A stretch of 64,000 nucleotides of DNA from Typhlomys cinereus (taxonomy: Eukaryota > Chordata > Mammalia > Rodentia > Platacanthomyidae), in the NCBI GenBank assembly GCA_023101885.1, contig JALPQD010000159.1, positions 2,759,994 through 2,823,993 of the forward strand. The letters run 5' to 3'. A program made the translations under genes and the position numbers. Under the pieces are notes generated by a model that was not told the DNA's origin, did not search any database, and saw only the letters and a program-made list of their open reading frames with translations. Of the stretch, positions 25,101 to 36,990 are shown one piece after another; position 1 is the stretch's first letter, and the number at the start of each line of letters is the position of its first letter.

Positions 25101-25408
25101 TAAACAAATGAATAATGAATGATGTTTCAGAACTCTCCCTGAGGTATAACATAAATAACATGAATAAAAGGAAAATTTATAATGCACTAATAATTTAGCA
25201 GTACTAAATCAGTCCTGTTGTGTTAACAATAAAAATTTATTAAAAATTACTTACTTTAATGTGCTTTTGGAGACCAGATACGTCCTCCATATTAAATTCT
25301 AATATCTTGTTATTAATATTTCTAATAGACTTCCTTCTATTTTGGCTCCTTTAGCTCCATTTTAAAATCGTGCTATTCTTTAATACTCCTCTTTTCCAAA
25401 TTTGTAAG

Positions 25409-25832
25409 GTTTTTTTTTAGTCATGTAATTGTTTTATTTATAAGCACATCTTGTATGAGGTTTAAGAGTTTGATCCATTTTCAGTGATTTAACCTCTTCA
25501 ACATTCTTCATATCTGTTAAATAGATGAATTAAAACCTCTTCATTTCTTAAGTAGTTGGTGTCTTACAATAAAGAAAGGTGCAGCAAATCCTGATCCGAA
25601 AAACAGAGTCATCATAGCCAATAACCTCCACCTATGTTCCACAGAAAATGGCAAATTCTTCCCCCGGCCCTCCTCGTAGTGGCTTCGGCGGACCACGGAG
25701 GTGGCGAACCTCCGCACGCTCTGTCCCAACATGGCGCTGCTGGAAGCGCTGCGAAAGGCGCAGAGACGGACCGCCTGAGAAATGGCCATCGCGGCGGGTG
25801 TCTTCCCTCCCTGCGACCTTGTTATGCCCAGC
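25409..25832 (-). pseudogene. COX7C: COX7C processed retrocopy (full transcript with 13 bp TSD)
   Basis: On the minus strand the insert holds a GC-rich 5' UTR, an uninterrupted reading frame, a 3' UTR with AATAAA (complement at about 25430-25437) and an A-tail (plus-strand T run at 25410-25418). It lacks introns. The perfect 13 bp direct repeat CCAAATTTGTAAG flanks it at 25396-25408 and 25833-25845. Introns are absent while UTRs and poly-A are present, so this is an L1-mediated copy of a spliced mRNA. The 5' UTR appears nearly complete, giving a small GC-rich island in an AT-rich setting. The functional multi-exon gene would lie elsewhere. Confidence 0.93.
25541..25732 (-). CDS. COX7C: COX7C-like reading frame inside the retrocopy (intact)
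   Basis: The frame encodes 63 residues, the normal length of the precursor of cytochrome c oxidase subunit 7C. That is a small nuclear-encoded single-pass subunit of respiratory complex IV in the inner mitochondrial membrane. It starts [20 protein letters not shown]: an arginine-rich mitochondrial presequence of about 16 residues leads into the conserved SHYEEG. The membrane helix follows ([18 protein letters not shown]) and the conserved C-terminus is IVRHQLLKK. Compared with remembered mammalian COX7C there are only a few substitutions, such as EEGRGKN for EEGPGKN. An upstream ATG at 25787-25789 is in frame and would add 19 residues from 5' UTR; I place the start at the family Met. Expression is unknown. 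Intactness may simply mean youth. Confidence 0.8.
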   Translation of the reverse strand: MLGQSVRRFATSVVRRSHYEEGRGKNLPFSVEHRWRLLAMMTLFFGSGFAAPFFIVRHQLLKK

Positions 25833-25845
25833 CCAAATTTGTAAG

Positions 25846-27196
25846 TTAATCAATATAAATTTCATTTTTTACTACATATTGCCTATTTCATTTTTAGCAA
25901 AGATTTTTATTCATTCGTATTGCTATGTTGCATGTTGTATCCCAAACCATGAATAACTTCGTTTCCAGAATTATTTAGGCATAATCAATAGGCTGAAGTT
26001 AATGTATACCATTGCACATCAATTTTATATAACTAGTGTATTCAATTTATGAGTTTATATATATGTATATAATCAATTTACCCATAACACAAGATAACAA
26101 ACATATCTACCACTTCAAAATGTTTTGCATTTCAAAATGTTTTCCATCTTCCAGTGTTTGGTGGTCAGCTTACTTAGCATATGATCTATGCTAATAATGA
26201 CATGAATAATAAATTTACATTGTAGTAGTTTTAATACAGCATAGTTTGATGACTTTGAGAATGAGTGGAGAAAACTTTCTCCCACAGTCAAATCTGAATG
26301 AATATCTGATTGACACACACTTCGTGTTAAATGAGAAATTCTCTGAGGTACACTGTGAGCTCATGAGAATAGAGAATGTCAAGCCTATAAATCAGGAACA
26401 GGAAATTTAGAAATTGATATTAGGAAGTTCTGGACTTAGGTCATAAAGATCCATGTATAGAAACATTAATGGATTTTGCATATCAAGGTCAGCAATGGAT
26501 ATGTACTAAGGCTAAGACATAATGAAATATCAGGCTGATATCAACTAACATTAGCAATTAACAAGTCTATTACTAACATACTAGTGCTTTGAATCAAGTG
26601 AACCTAGTGATGAAACATGAAACCATGGCTACACCTAATACAATGGATGACTATTTCATGAGTTGTCTAGTTGTTGCTACAGAATATCTGACTAGTGATT
26701 GAGACACTAACTCTGATCCAATTATCAAACAATTTCTTCAGGATACTAACTAGATATTTGCGGATAAGGTCACTCCATTGGGCCTTTTCCATTTTGAAAA
26801 GCTCCATTATTCTTTCATATGATTCTGAAGAATAAAGTTCAATCTGGCTCTATGCAATCCTATGTAATGTCCATGAGACTAAGACTTATCTGACATAAAT
26901 TAAATGTTGGAATAAGATGATACTGTGACACTGTTTGAGCACATCACTTAACATACTATTCACCAGGTGCTGGTGTGAGAGAGCTAGAATTACTGCTGAA
27001 GGTACCACTGAAGTCTTCACACTCAGAGACACCCTAAAATCAAAGTTTGTAGACTACCTTCAAGGAAACAATATATAATCATGCTGAAGTCATTATATTC
27101 TGTTCAAGGTATGAATAAAATGGGTTAAAATTGCACTAATTGGTGTTCTCTATAATATTTTGTAAACATGCATAATATTCTTTATGCATGTGTATA
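25846..27196. other. No recognisable feature
   Basis: AT-rich unique-looking sequence of about 1.35 kb. Confidence 0.45.
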
Positions 27197-27201
27197 TATA
27201 C

Positions 27202-27230
27202 ACATGTGTGTGTGTGTGTGTGGGTGTGTA
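27202..27230. repeat. (TG)n microsatellite
   Basis: A short TG run with one GGG interruption, adjacent to the antisense SINE that follows. Confidence 0.85.
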
Positions 27231-27286
27231 CATATCATGGCAGATGTTGGAAATCAGAGAACAACTTTGATATGATTTTTCCTTTC

Positions 27287-27515
27287 CCTTTTTTTTAAGA
27301 CAGTGTCTCTTGCGTTTACTATAGCATACACCCTGATATCTAGTTCATGATCCTCTGGAAGTTCTTCTATGTCCGCCTCCCATCTCTTTGTGACAACAAT
27401 GGTATAGGTGGCACATACAAATGTACTTGAATTCATAGGTACTCTGGGGATTCAAACTAGGTCCTCACTCTTTGTCAGCAAGTCCTTTACCTAGTGAAAT
27501 GTCCCGCTAAGCCCC
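27287..27515 (-). mobile_element. B4-like SINE, antisense
   Basis: The plus strand starts TTTTTTTTAAGACAGTGTCT, then has GGTATAGGTGGCACATACAA and GGGGATTCAAACTAGGTCCT, and ends AAATGTCCCGCTAAGCCCC. This is the complement of the B1-fused, tRNA-headed rodent B4 type. Diverged but collinear. Confidence 0.75.
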
Positions 27516-28197
27516 ATCATTTGAATGATAAATTGAACCTTCAAAATTACTACTAGTGATAAGAATTTATAGTAGTAAGTTGAAATTTAAGGGAGCTAAG
27601 TGATAAGTTCAAGATTCAAAAAAACAAATCTCATTATTCAAATCAAATTAAAACAGTGATTTTCTTTCTCTTCCCTTAATTTCAAAACTTCATTACTGTA
27701 ATAACTACTGATCCAAACAATTTAGGAGAAAAATATATGTATTCATTATCACAACTTCAGGTTACAGTTTATTATGGCTGGAGTGTTATGAGCCTAGGCA
27801 ACTGATGTCTCAAACCCAAAGTCAAGAGCAGAAGGGGCAAGAATGAGTGCTTAGTCAAGTTTTGCAAAGCCAACTTGCTTTCTTTCTCTTTATCTACTTG
27901 TACAGAGAATGGTCCAAATTAAAGTGGGTCTAGCCACCCCTTTTAGTGACTTTACCAACTAATTCTTCATAGTTGCCCCTGAGGCCCATATTTCAAGTGG
28001 ACGTGAATAACTGAAATCTCCTCTTTTTATCGTCTCTATCTGCAGAAAGACAAAAATCAATTCTCCTTCAACAGACACAAATGAATTCTACTTGCATTTT
28101 AGAGAAGGAGAAAAAAAAAAGAATTACATTTGATATCATCATCTAGTGGCTTTGAAAACAAAAGAACTTTGGATTTGTTAATACTATATAAATATCG
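27516..28197. other. No recognisable feature
   Basis: Unique-looking sequence before the SINE. Confidence 0.45.
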
Positions 28198-28212
28198 AAA
28201 TTTAAAAGTGGA

Positions 28213-28492
28213 ACGAGGGGCTGGAGAGGTGGCTCAAGGTTTAAGCCTCTGCCTTGCAGGCAGAAGATCCTGAGTTCAGATCCTAGATCCCATATATAGA
28301 TGCCAGGGGAAGCGGGGCGGCCTGAGTTTCTGGTCCTGGTAGGGAGGAGCCCGTGAATCCCAGGGCAGAGTAAACAAGGAGGAGGTGGAGGTGGTCCATG
28401 GTGGTTCCCGAATTCGTCCGTGGTTCTACACACACACATGCATGTACACACACACGCATACACACACAATTGAATAAATAATAAATAATAAA
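28213..28492 (+). mobile_element. B2-like tRNA-derived SINE, type A
   Basis: The head GGGGCTGGAGAGGTGGCTCA, a body with CCCGAATTCGTCCGTGGTTC, a CA-rich tail and GAATAAATAATAAATAATAA. A perfect 15 bp TSD, AAATTTAAAAGTGGA, lies at 28198-28212 and 28493-28507. Confidence 0.92.
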
Positions 28493-28863
28493 AAATTTAA
28501 AAGTGGAGCAAAACAGACAAATACACCATTAAATGATGCTATAGATGGATTTCTAAAACCAGAAGCTTCAAACATAGGATCATATTCTAAGCTGAAGGAG
28601 ATTATTTTATAGATCTTTGTCATTTATTCTTCAAAAGTACTTCTAGAGTGACAGATCTACATGTGGGATGCTCATAAATAATTTGATAGATGCTGTTAGA
28701 TAACTGCCCAACTCCTTGTACCACATTTCCTGGATACCACCTTCTGCATAACTCAGTCTCAGGATTCTCGATTTCCATTTTATTTCATTATTTTCCACAA
28801 TCCCACCATTAAAGACCTTTTAAAGATTAACTTTATATTGCTTATGTGTAAACTCGATTAGAG

Positions 28864-28933
28864 CTCATGTAAAAATGATGGATGGATATGGTAGAGATCT
28901 CATGTAAAAATGATGGATGGATATGGTAGAGAT
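28864..28933. repeat. 35 bp perfect tandem duplication
   Basis: The unit beginning CTCATGTAAAAATGATGGAT occurs at 28864-28898 and 28899-28933 with no mismatch. Confidence 0.85.
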
Positions 28934-29042
28934 GATCTGTAATTATAGTCCTAGAAAGCAGAGTCTGGGAAATCCCAGAGCAATCAATAAGGAGGTAGAG
29001 TTATTCATGAAAATTTCCACTGCTACTCTTGGGATACCACAG

Positions 29043-29073
<31 letters not shown>

Positions 29074-29140
29074 TGCTCAAATCCCCTATTACATACTCTC
29101 ATACACACATATATGTACACCCACACATGCAAAAAAAAGA
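28934..29140 (+). mobile_element. Decayed type B SINE (head degraded)
   Basis: GCAGAGTCTGGGAAATCCCA and AAGGAGGTAGAG, then CCACTGCTACTCTTGGGATACC leading into a CA microsatellite (29042-29070), follow the type B SINE at 8099-8375. The tRNA-like head is not clear; it may have been overwritten by the tandem duplication just upstream. Confidence 0.55.
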
Positions 29141-32100
29141 AAGAAAATATTCTCTTACTTAATAGAGTTTGAAACAGTAAAAACTAGCTTCTATCCTAAA
29201 AAGAAAGAATTATCCATTTGAATTTGTAGAAAACAACAGTTTAGTGGAACAAATCTCATTATGTATTTCCTTCAGGAGTATTTGTTTGGATAATTGTAGG
29301 ATAAATGGGGTCTCTGTTTCAGATAAAAATAATAAAATATGAATAAATTTGGCATTTGTGTGCAAATTCCATTTCATTTCACTGAGGGGAGCTAAATATT
29401 TGCAAATTTTTGATATATTCATAAGCATAATAAAAAATGTAAATAGTTGCTGAAGGAAAATTAAATGAGAGGATAATGAGGTACTGTTGAGATCTGAGTG
29501 AGGATTTTCTCACTGCACTGAAACTGCCTTTTGTGTCACAGAGTTCCTGAAAATTACTTGAACACAACTAAATATGAATAAAAGGATGCAGTATGGACTT
29601 CATTAGTAAGTAACGAAGGGCAATAGTTAAAAAGAAATCTGATTTGTATTTGAGTTAATTAGGTAAGAATACTGATTTGATTTTCAATGCAGTTTTGCAA
29701 GAAGACAAAGGAGAAAAAATTATGGGATTGAAAGATTAAGTAGCTGTCTTTGTTTGTTCTTGGATAAAAAGAAAAAAAAGGTAAATACTTTTAGTTCTGA
29801 AACAAAGCAGAGTAAAATTACACATTACTGAGAACTAGAATATCTTCTCTGCCAGAGGATGAATGTTACTAGAAACAGGTTCAATTTGCTTACCCTATGC
29901 CAAAGCCTTTCTGAGAATGCACAAGTATGGTTAAGCTTCTTGGGTTAGTAACTTGTTCCTTCAAAATAATATAATGAATGAATCCTAGTAATGTATAGAA
30001 ATTAATAAATTTCCATGTTCCTGGTCTCTCATTACACTGCAACCTGTGTCAGTCCTACAAAGCTCTTTCTTGAAAATTCTAACAAAAAGTTGTTTTTCTT
30101 ATCCATTTTAACCAATTCATTGTATTGTGAAAACAAAATGACAAAGTTAACTGAAGGATTTCTAATATAGCCTTTCATGTTACTTGATATTTTCATATGA
30201 GGTCAAAGTTATATAAAGTTACATGTATATTTTTTAGTATATGTAATTTCCATATAAGCATCAACTCTAGTAAATGGATGAAGTTAATATAAGAAAATAA
30301 AGAAAGAATATGAAAAAGAAGTTGAAATTCCCCCTCAGAGTGCGACCACAGTTTTGTATTTCTAGTGTCTTAAAAGACATCTCTTAAAGGAGATGCCACA
30401 AGTTGTTGAAAAATTTACTAAACTTCCAGTTGCTCATGTCATGATGACAAATGTTTCAGCCCTTTTTTCATTTCTATGACAGTCTTGGGGTAGACCAATA
30501 TGTGAAGGAAATATCTCTAGCTCACAGTTTATGAAGAAAATATTTTTCTCTACCTTGTAGTTTGAAGTGTTTAGCTCAAAGAAGCAGATTACATACACTG
30601 ACCTGGGCCCTCAGGATTACATTATCTCATGGTTGATGTCCATAACACCAATACATATAAGAGGAAGTGATCAGGTGCCTAGTTGCAAAAGTATATAAAG
30701 TTTGAGGTTTCAATTCCTTCAAATTTCAGTCCCCAAATGACCCAAGAACTTTTCATTAGGTTTACTTCCTAAAGGTTTCATTCCTTCTCATGTTCCTATA
30801 TTGGACACAAAACTACAGATATAAAAGTCTTTGGTAGGGAGGTATACAAATCATTTCCAAAATACAGCAAAAGATAAGGAAATCCCAAAAGAAATAACAT
30901 CTAGCATGATAAAACTAGCTAATCTTAGAGTCTGTATTATTTATGCCTGTTGCTTATTGTTTCGGTAATTTTTATTATCCTAGTAATTTAGCATTTAAAT
31001 ATGAGGAATTAAATATCTCAATCAGAAATAATTAGTGTAGGAATGCTAATGACAAGTTGAATCACACTTAAATATGCCTTAATACTTGACATTTAACATT
31101 ATAAAATTGTTTTTGTTTTCCTATATTAAGTATAGCTGTAAGGACTTACTGTAAGAGAAACAAAGTCAAAATGAACGTTTCTGAACTCTGTTTTAGCAAA
31201 AGCTATGAAAGCTTGTGCATAAGCTAGAACTTTGTGCAAGGCGCATCTTCTTATGTGAAGTGGTAGCTCAAAAATTTTTGTTAATGAGATGGGAGACTTG
31301 GAAAGGAAAATATAGGTATCTCTATTACGCGAGTAATGCCATGCTCCCAACTGAATACTTACAGGGTATGAGAGTACTAAGTGAACATATTCTTTACCTT
31401 CATGTTTATACAAGGGATGATGAAGAGAGTAAAATATGGAGTGTACTAGCTTGATTTCATGGTGTCCTGCTAAATATGATGAGTATTAAAACTCCAAACT
31501 ATACAGTATTGTTGCAGTTTTTAAAAGTAATTTAGGCACAAATAAAGCAAGAAACAGTGAATTTAAAGATAGATCTGTTTAAAACTCTGAAGAAAATAGC
31601 ACATAGAGGAAAAGCTTAAAAATAAAGTCAAATGATGTACAAATACAGCAGTGTTATTTAAATGAATTCCAGTAGAAAATGAAGACAAGTATGTCATTAT
31701 GGCTTTATTTTCATGCACCTGAATTACAGACACAAAATATTCATTCCATTGTTTTTCATCTTAATGTAAAAATCACTTCTGGGTATTTGCATATCCATTT
31801 GATATCTGTGATACACACAATTTCAACTTTCACAAGAACTTCATGGGAATTGTTCTATCAACATCTTACCAGGAAAGGGGTAAGATTCAAGAAGTTCCAT
31901 GCCTCCTGAGAGAAGGGTGAGAACAAATGCTGATATGGATGAAAAAGATGTTTTCCTCCATGGTAACTCACTGATCTATGATCCTTACTGGATCATGGAT
32001 CATGTCAGGTAAATGTCATCAAAGACAATCTAAATGAAACACAGTGGGTCACACAAGTGAAAAGATTTGAAAGCAGTAGTTAGTCTACTAGAAGAGATGA

Positions 32101-32842
32101 AGGTTATATGACAAAAAGAAGGGAAGAAAGGATTGAGGTATAAAATTACAATTAATTCACTATAATTATGTTTGCTATATTAATAAAATAAAATTAATCA
32201 TGACACCTTTCCTCTAGCAATCCATGTAGGAATAGAGAAGCCTAAAATGTATGATTATATTTTTGCAAACAAATAATCTTTCTGCTGTATATCACACATT
32301 TGTAGTCCCAACATCTGAAAATATAATTTAAGAGAATAAGATACTAAACATCTCATGAAATAAGAATCATAAGAAAACGTTGAGAAGATGGAATTATTGA
32401 CTTTGACTTCTGTTTTAAACAATTAAATTAAAATATTTTTTAAAATTAATAATGAAAAATCCCCTGCAATCTAGAATTTGTTGAGTTAGTCTTTAATGAG
32501 AGCATATTGTTTATGTGAATATAAAACATTTTCTTTTAATTGATAGCTGCTATAAATTTAGTTTTTAACTTAAGCAAAATAACAAACAGAAAATTAATAT
32601 CAACAAAACACATTTGTGATAGTCATGATTATAAATTTTCTCCCAAATCACTAGAAATATGCTTGCAATTTAGATAATTGGTAGATACATATATAGTACT
32701 AAAATAGCAATGTTATAAGTACATAATTTTTAAACATATATTTAGCATGAATACTTTGTGAGTCATATTGTGAAACATGTTTCATTCTAATATTCTTGAC
32801 TTAGTATTTTAGAACATAATTGCAGGAGCAGCTACTCAGATC
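29141..32842. other. Featureless 3.7 kb, AT-rich
   Basis: No gene or repeat that I can support. Overlapping short frames at 31126-31454 on both strands show no recognisable family. Confidence 0.45.
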
Positions 32843-32949
32843 TAAGATAATCTCTCTCAGTTGCCTCAAATATAATGTTGACAATTAATACTAACATACA
32901 CACACCATCATTTGCAAGTTATATTCTGTACATAGCTGGGAATTTAAAA
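32843..32949. repeat. 107 bp direct repeat, copy 1
   Basis: From TAAGATAATCTCTCTCAGTT to CTGGGAATTTAAAA the sequence is identical to 33695-33801. It lies in unique-looking AT-rich DNA. Confidence 0.9.
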
Positions 32950-33424
32950 GGCAGGAAAAGAAGCTACTTAAGTTTTCCACTTCAAACAAGGCTTCATCAG
33001 TATCTTTGCAATATGTTCTCTAATTAGCATTATATGAAATTATCTGAAAGGTAAGAACATTTTATCACTGTGATCAGCTTGATGATATTCTTATTGCTGA
33101 CTACACCTAGTGCCCTAGGCATTTCAGTGAATGCAGCAAAGCTAGAATTACATTCTGCATTATAGAACTGAATTAATTAGTTTAAAACACATTTTCTTCA
33201 TCAATGCAATTAAAACATGTCAACTCATGCAGTTCTTTGTTCCCTAAATGATAAATTTTTTGTTACATATCTTCTGAAAAACTTTACTTAGCAACAGCAT
33301 TGCCTATCGGGAAGTAAAATTGAACAACAAGCAGTTATGTGCACAAGATCATAAAATAGAAGGTATTTTCTTTTTTAAACTCAAACTATTTGCTATGATC
33401 TGAGAGCGCTAACATTATTACAGT

Positions 33425-33690
33425 GCTCTACTCTCATCACATATTGTTGCAATAAAATACCTGACTCAAGCAACTTAGAGAAAAAAAGATTTAGCTCACG
33501 TATAGGTAAGAGCAGGTAAGAGCAGCAGGCTTAGACCAATACATAAATATGTGCTCACTCAGCTCTCTCTGTACATATTTATGTAATCCCAGACAAAATA
33601 CCTAGAGACTGGCCCTGTCAACAATGAACAGAGTCTTCCCACATCAATTACAAAATCAGGAAAATCATTCATAGACATAGACAGAGGCAA
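33425..33690 (-). mobile_element. Old LTR-like rodent repeat, antisense, interrupted
   Basis: The plus strand reads CACATATTGTTGCAATAAAATACC, CAAGCAACTTAGAG, AAAGATTTAGCTCAC and CAGAGTCTTCCCACATCAAT. This order is familiar from a common rodent interspersed repeat related to the elements at 38077 and 44200. It stops where copy 2 of the 107 bp repeat begins. Confidence 0.5.
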
Positions 33691-33694
33691 AAAT

Positions 33695-33801
33695 TAAGAT
33701 AATCTCTCTCAGTTGCCTCAAATATAATGTTGACAATTAATACTAACATACACACACCATCATTTGCAAGTTATATTCTGTACATAGCTGGGAATTTAAA
33801 A
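33695..33801. repeat. 107 bp direct repeat, copy 2
   Basis: Identical to 32843-32949. It follows the antisense repeat directly, so it looks like the inserted (later) copy. Confidence 0.9.
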
Positions 33802-34974
33802 ACCATGTGTTTGTCTACTAATCTTTTGCATAGTGTTAATCTTTTGCATAGTATCATCTTGTAGCAGTTAGGAAAGAAAACTTCCTATAGATATTTATTA
33901 GTCCTTCAGTAAAATCATCATTAAAAACAACATTTTGAGAAAAGATTATTATTTTAGCCAGGTTTTAAATAATTGCCTTTTATACACCTCCTATTTCTAA
34001 GACACACTAGGAATTTGCTCAGGTTGTGTCTATTTTAGATTATTAAAACTCATTATTTGAATTTTATAAAAATATATACCATAAATTCTTGATGATTCCA
34101 TGTATAATGGATTTTATTGAATTAAAAACTTTAAAATATGCACATGGCCATGTGCATGCCGCACATAATAAGCATGAATTCTAAGATGAAATAAAAAAAT
34201 AAAACAATTTTAGTCATAATTATTACCCCTTTATCTATTCTGCTAAGTTTGAGTCCATCAAGTTTTCCAATTAAAAGACTGAAATGTATATAATGGATGA
34301 TAAAACATGTTCCAATCTATGAGACATGCATCACAGTAAAAGACATGGGTAAATAAAAAGTAAATTGAGAAAGTTTATATTGCAAAAAATAATTAAAGAC
34401 ATGTAATGTGTTTAGCAGGGTCAGATCATTTTCTAAATCATATTAACAACAGTATAAAAAGATATTTCATAATAAACAATGTGGCAGTTGCTCAAGAAAG
34501 TAACAGCCAATCACAATCATGTATATGTAACATCCAAGTATCAAAGTCCATGAAGTAAAACTGAAAGAATAGTAATAGGGACTTCATTGCTCTGTTTTAA
34601 ATAATGATTAGTGCAAATATATAATCTCAGCTTTAAAAAATATAGAAATAATTAAAAGTAAGAAGCAACTATATCTAACAGGCCAAATAAAATTATGGAA
34701 AATACATCATTTCAAAATACACCTTAATTAACTTTCGGGATAGAGCAAATATTAGCTATGGACACAATTCATGCAGAGCTGACAAAATATGAGTATCACT
34801 ACTACTTGAAGATGTTGTGAATTTTATAAAGAAAAATATATGATAAACTAGAAACCTATTAGGGATTTTTTTTTTAAAAAAGTCAAATTCTGGGATCCAA
34901 CATCAGAATGTGAAAATAAATTTTGCTTAGTATGCAATCAAATGACAATCAGAAAAATATGATTGTAAAATAAA
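33802..34974. other. No recognisable feature
   Basis: AT-rich unique-looking sequence. Confidence 0.45.
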
Positions 34975-35115
34975 TTGGGTTGGGGATATTGGTACACTCC
35001 TGTAATCCTCTCATCCAGGAAGGTAAGGGAAAGGATCAGGAGTTCAAAATCAACCTTTGCTGCATAGCATGTTCAGAGCAAGCCTGGACTACATGGCACC
35101 TTGTCTCAGAACAAT
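34975..35115 (+). mobile_element. Old B1 SINE
   Basis: Collinear with rodent B1: GGGGATATTGGTACACTCCT, GTAATCCTCTCATCCAGGAA, GTTCAAAATCAACCTTTGCT, CAAGCCTGGACTACATGGCA and CTTGTCTCAGAAC. Well diverged, no clear TSD. Confidence 0.75.
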
Positions 35116-36057
35116 TGTTCTGAAAAACTACACTTACAAATAACTCCAAAATGATACTCACATTGTACTTAACAAAGGAAATGCAAGAATTGAACACCAA
35201 GACCTGTAAATCATTTAAAAAATTAAAATATTTAGTGGAGTATGTGGTGTATAATTGCACCTCTACCTACATGTAGATTTGGTTTTTCTTGGCAATAGAT
35301 TTAGAAAATGGATCACTGAATCATATGAGATTTCTTTTCTTTTTTAAATTTTTGAGGAACTTCTGTTTATTTTTACCAAATTAACAAAAATTCATGGCAG
35401 TAATCCCTTAACAGTATAAAAGTGTTTCTCTTCATAACTTCAGAAATGTTTGCTATCCAAAATCAATTTTAATATGTGTGATGTAAAACTTTCCTTGTGA
35501 GAATTCAAATAGTCATACCCTGAGACATTTGGCAGTCTACTGGTAAAGAAGGGAATTCTCAGAGATAGCTGGAAAGCTATACTAACCTAAATAGCAACTC
35601 AATTGGAACACAAGATATCAACTTTTTTTCTCCATGTGCACACACATGAATTCATATGCACTCACACTCACACACCTATGCACTAATTTACAAAATGTAG
35701 AGGAGTGATGATTTATTGGCTAACTTGCTTTGATCATTTCATTATCTATGGGTATACTTGGTATGTATATCAAAACATAATTATGCTATAAATACATTTA
35801 TTTTTTTAAATTAGATCCTAATTATATTTATGGGAAAAGAAAATGGAACAGTCTTGTATTAAATGAACAAAACTATCTATGTTCATAGATAAACATCTGC
35901 AATATTGGATTGAAATTGATAATTTCAACTCAATATCTCTTACAACTCCAAACAGGAGCTTTTTTATACAAGGTTAATGAGTTTATCCTAAGCAATTTAT
36001 TGCATTGCATTGTATTATATTGTACTGTATTGTATTAAAAATGCAGAATAGCAAAAA
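35116..36057. other. No recognisable feature
   Basis: AT-rich. A pentamer-like TTGTATTATA stretch lies at about 36000-36040. Confidence 0.4.
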
Positions 36058-36340
36058 CTGAGCTGGAGGGATCAATATCTTCGTGAATAAAGGTATAGTG
36101 CCATGAGCATGAAGACCAGAGTTCAGATCTCCAAACTCCACATGAAACTCAGGTAGATGTGGATGTAATCACAGCACTCATGAAGCAAATACTGAATTTC
36201 CTAATACACACTGGCTATCTGGTTAGCAGAGGATTCAGTTGAAAACTCTACTTTTATAACATTGGAGTGACAAAAAATACCTAACATCAACTTTTGATCT
36301 CTACACACATGTGCACATACATATGTGTGCCTATACAAAT
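36058..36340 (+). mobile_element. Old tRNA-derived SINE (B3/B4-like)
   Basis: A decayed head GAGCTGGAGGGATCAATATC, then GACCAGAGTTCAGATCTCCA, GATGTGGATGTAATCACAGC, CAACTTTTGATCTCTACACA and a CA/TG-rich end. Very diverged. Confidence 0.6.
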
Positions 36341-36619
36341 GTTAACATGCATAAATGTTAAAAATTAAAAAGAATAAGTGAAATTATAATATTTAGATTT
36401 ACCAATTTCAAATTGTAGACTAGCCTCACTATAACAGCACTATTTTACTGGTCTATGATAAAGCATACTGATCAATGAAGTAGAATTTAAAATTTAAAAC
36501 TCATAGACAATGGTCTTTAGAACAGCAACTATCAGAAAGAGAAAAGAATAACCTCTAAATTGTTGCTGACAATGACTCTTCATAACCAAAAGACTGACAT
36601 GTGTCTTGACATAATGATC

Positions 36620-36890
36620 CCCTTTTTTTGTATATGCATGTCTGTGACAATAAGAGGGCATTGCACTTGTTCATGGAGGTCCAGATTGACTTTGGAAATC
36701 ATTCTATATTCTTCCTACCTTTATTTTTCTTTGCCCAGGGACTTCCCTGAATCCCCTTTACAGAGCTGGAAGGACAAACTGCTTCAAGTTTTCGCCTACT
36801 GTTTTTATGCAGAATCTGGGATATGAACTTAGATCCATTTGCTTGTGAGGGAGAGTTGCAATCCATGTGCCATCCCTATAACTCTTTGCC
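36620..36890 (-). mobile_element. Old B3/B4-like SINE, antisense
   Basis: The plus strand carries TTCATGGAGGTCCAGATTGAC, and further on AATCTGGGATATGAACTTAG and CCATGTGCCATCCCTATAAC, the complement of a tRNA-headed rodent SINE. A second partial echo of the head region follows at about 36905-36990. Confidence 0.52.
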
Positions 36891-36990
36891 ACAACTCCCC
36901 CTTAGTGTTTTTATATGGAATCCTGGATCTGAACTTATGCCTTTCTGATTTCAAGGCAGTATATTAATCCATGAGTCATGTCTCCAGTCC

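Noticed and set aside
31126..31454. Overlapping 95- and 79-codon frames
   Set aside because: No domain, no codon bias, opposite strands; likely chance.
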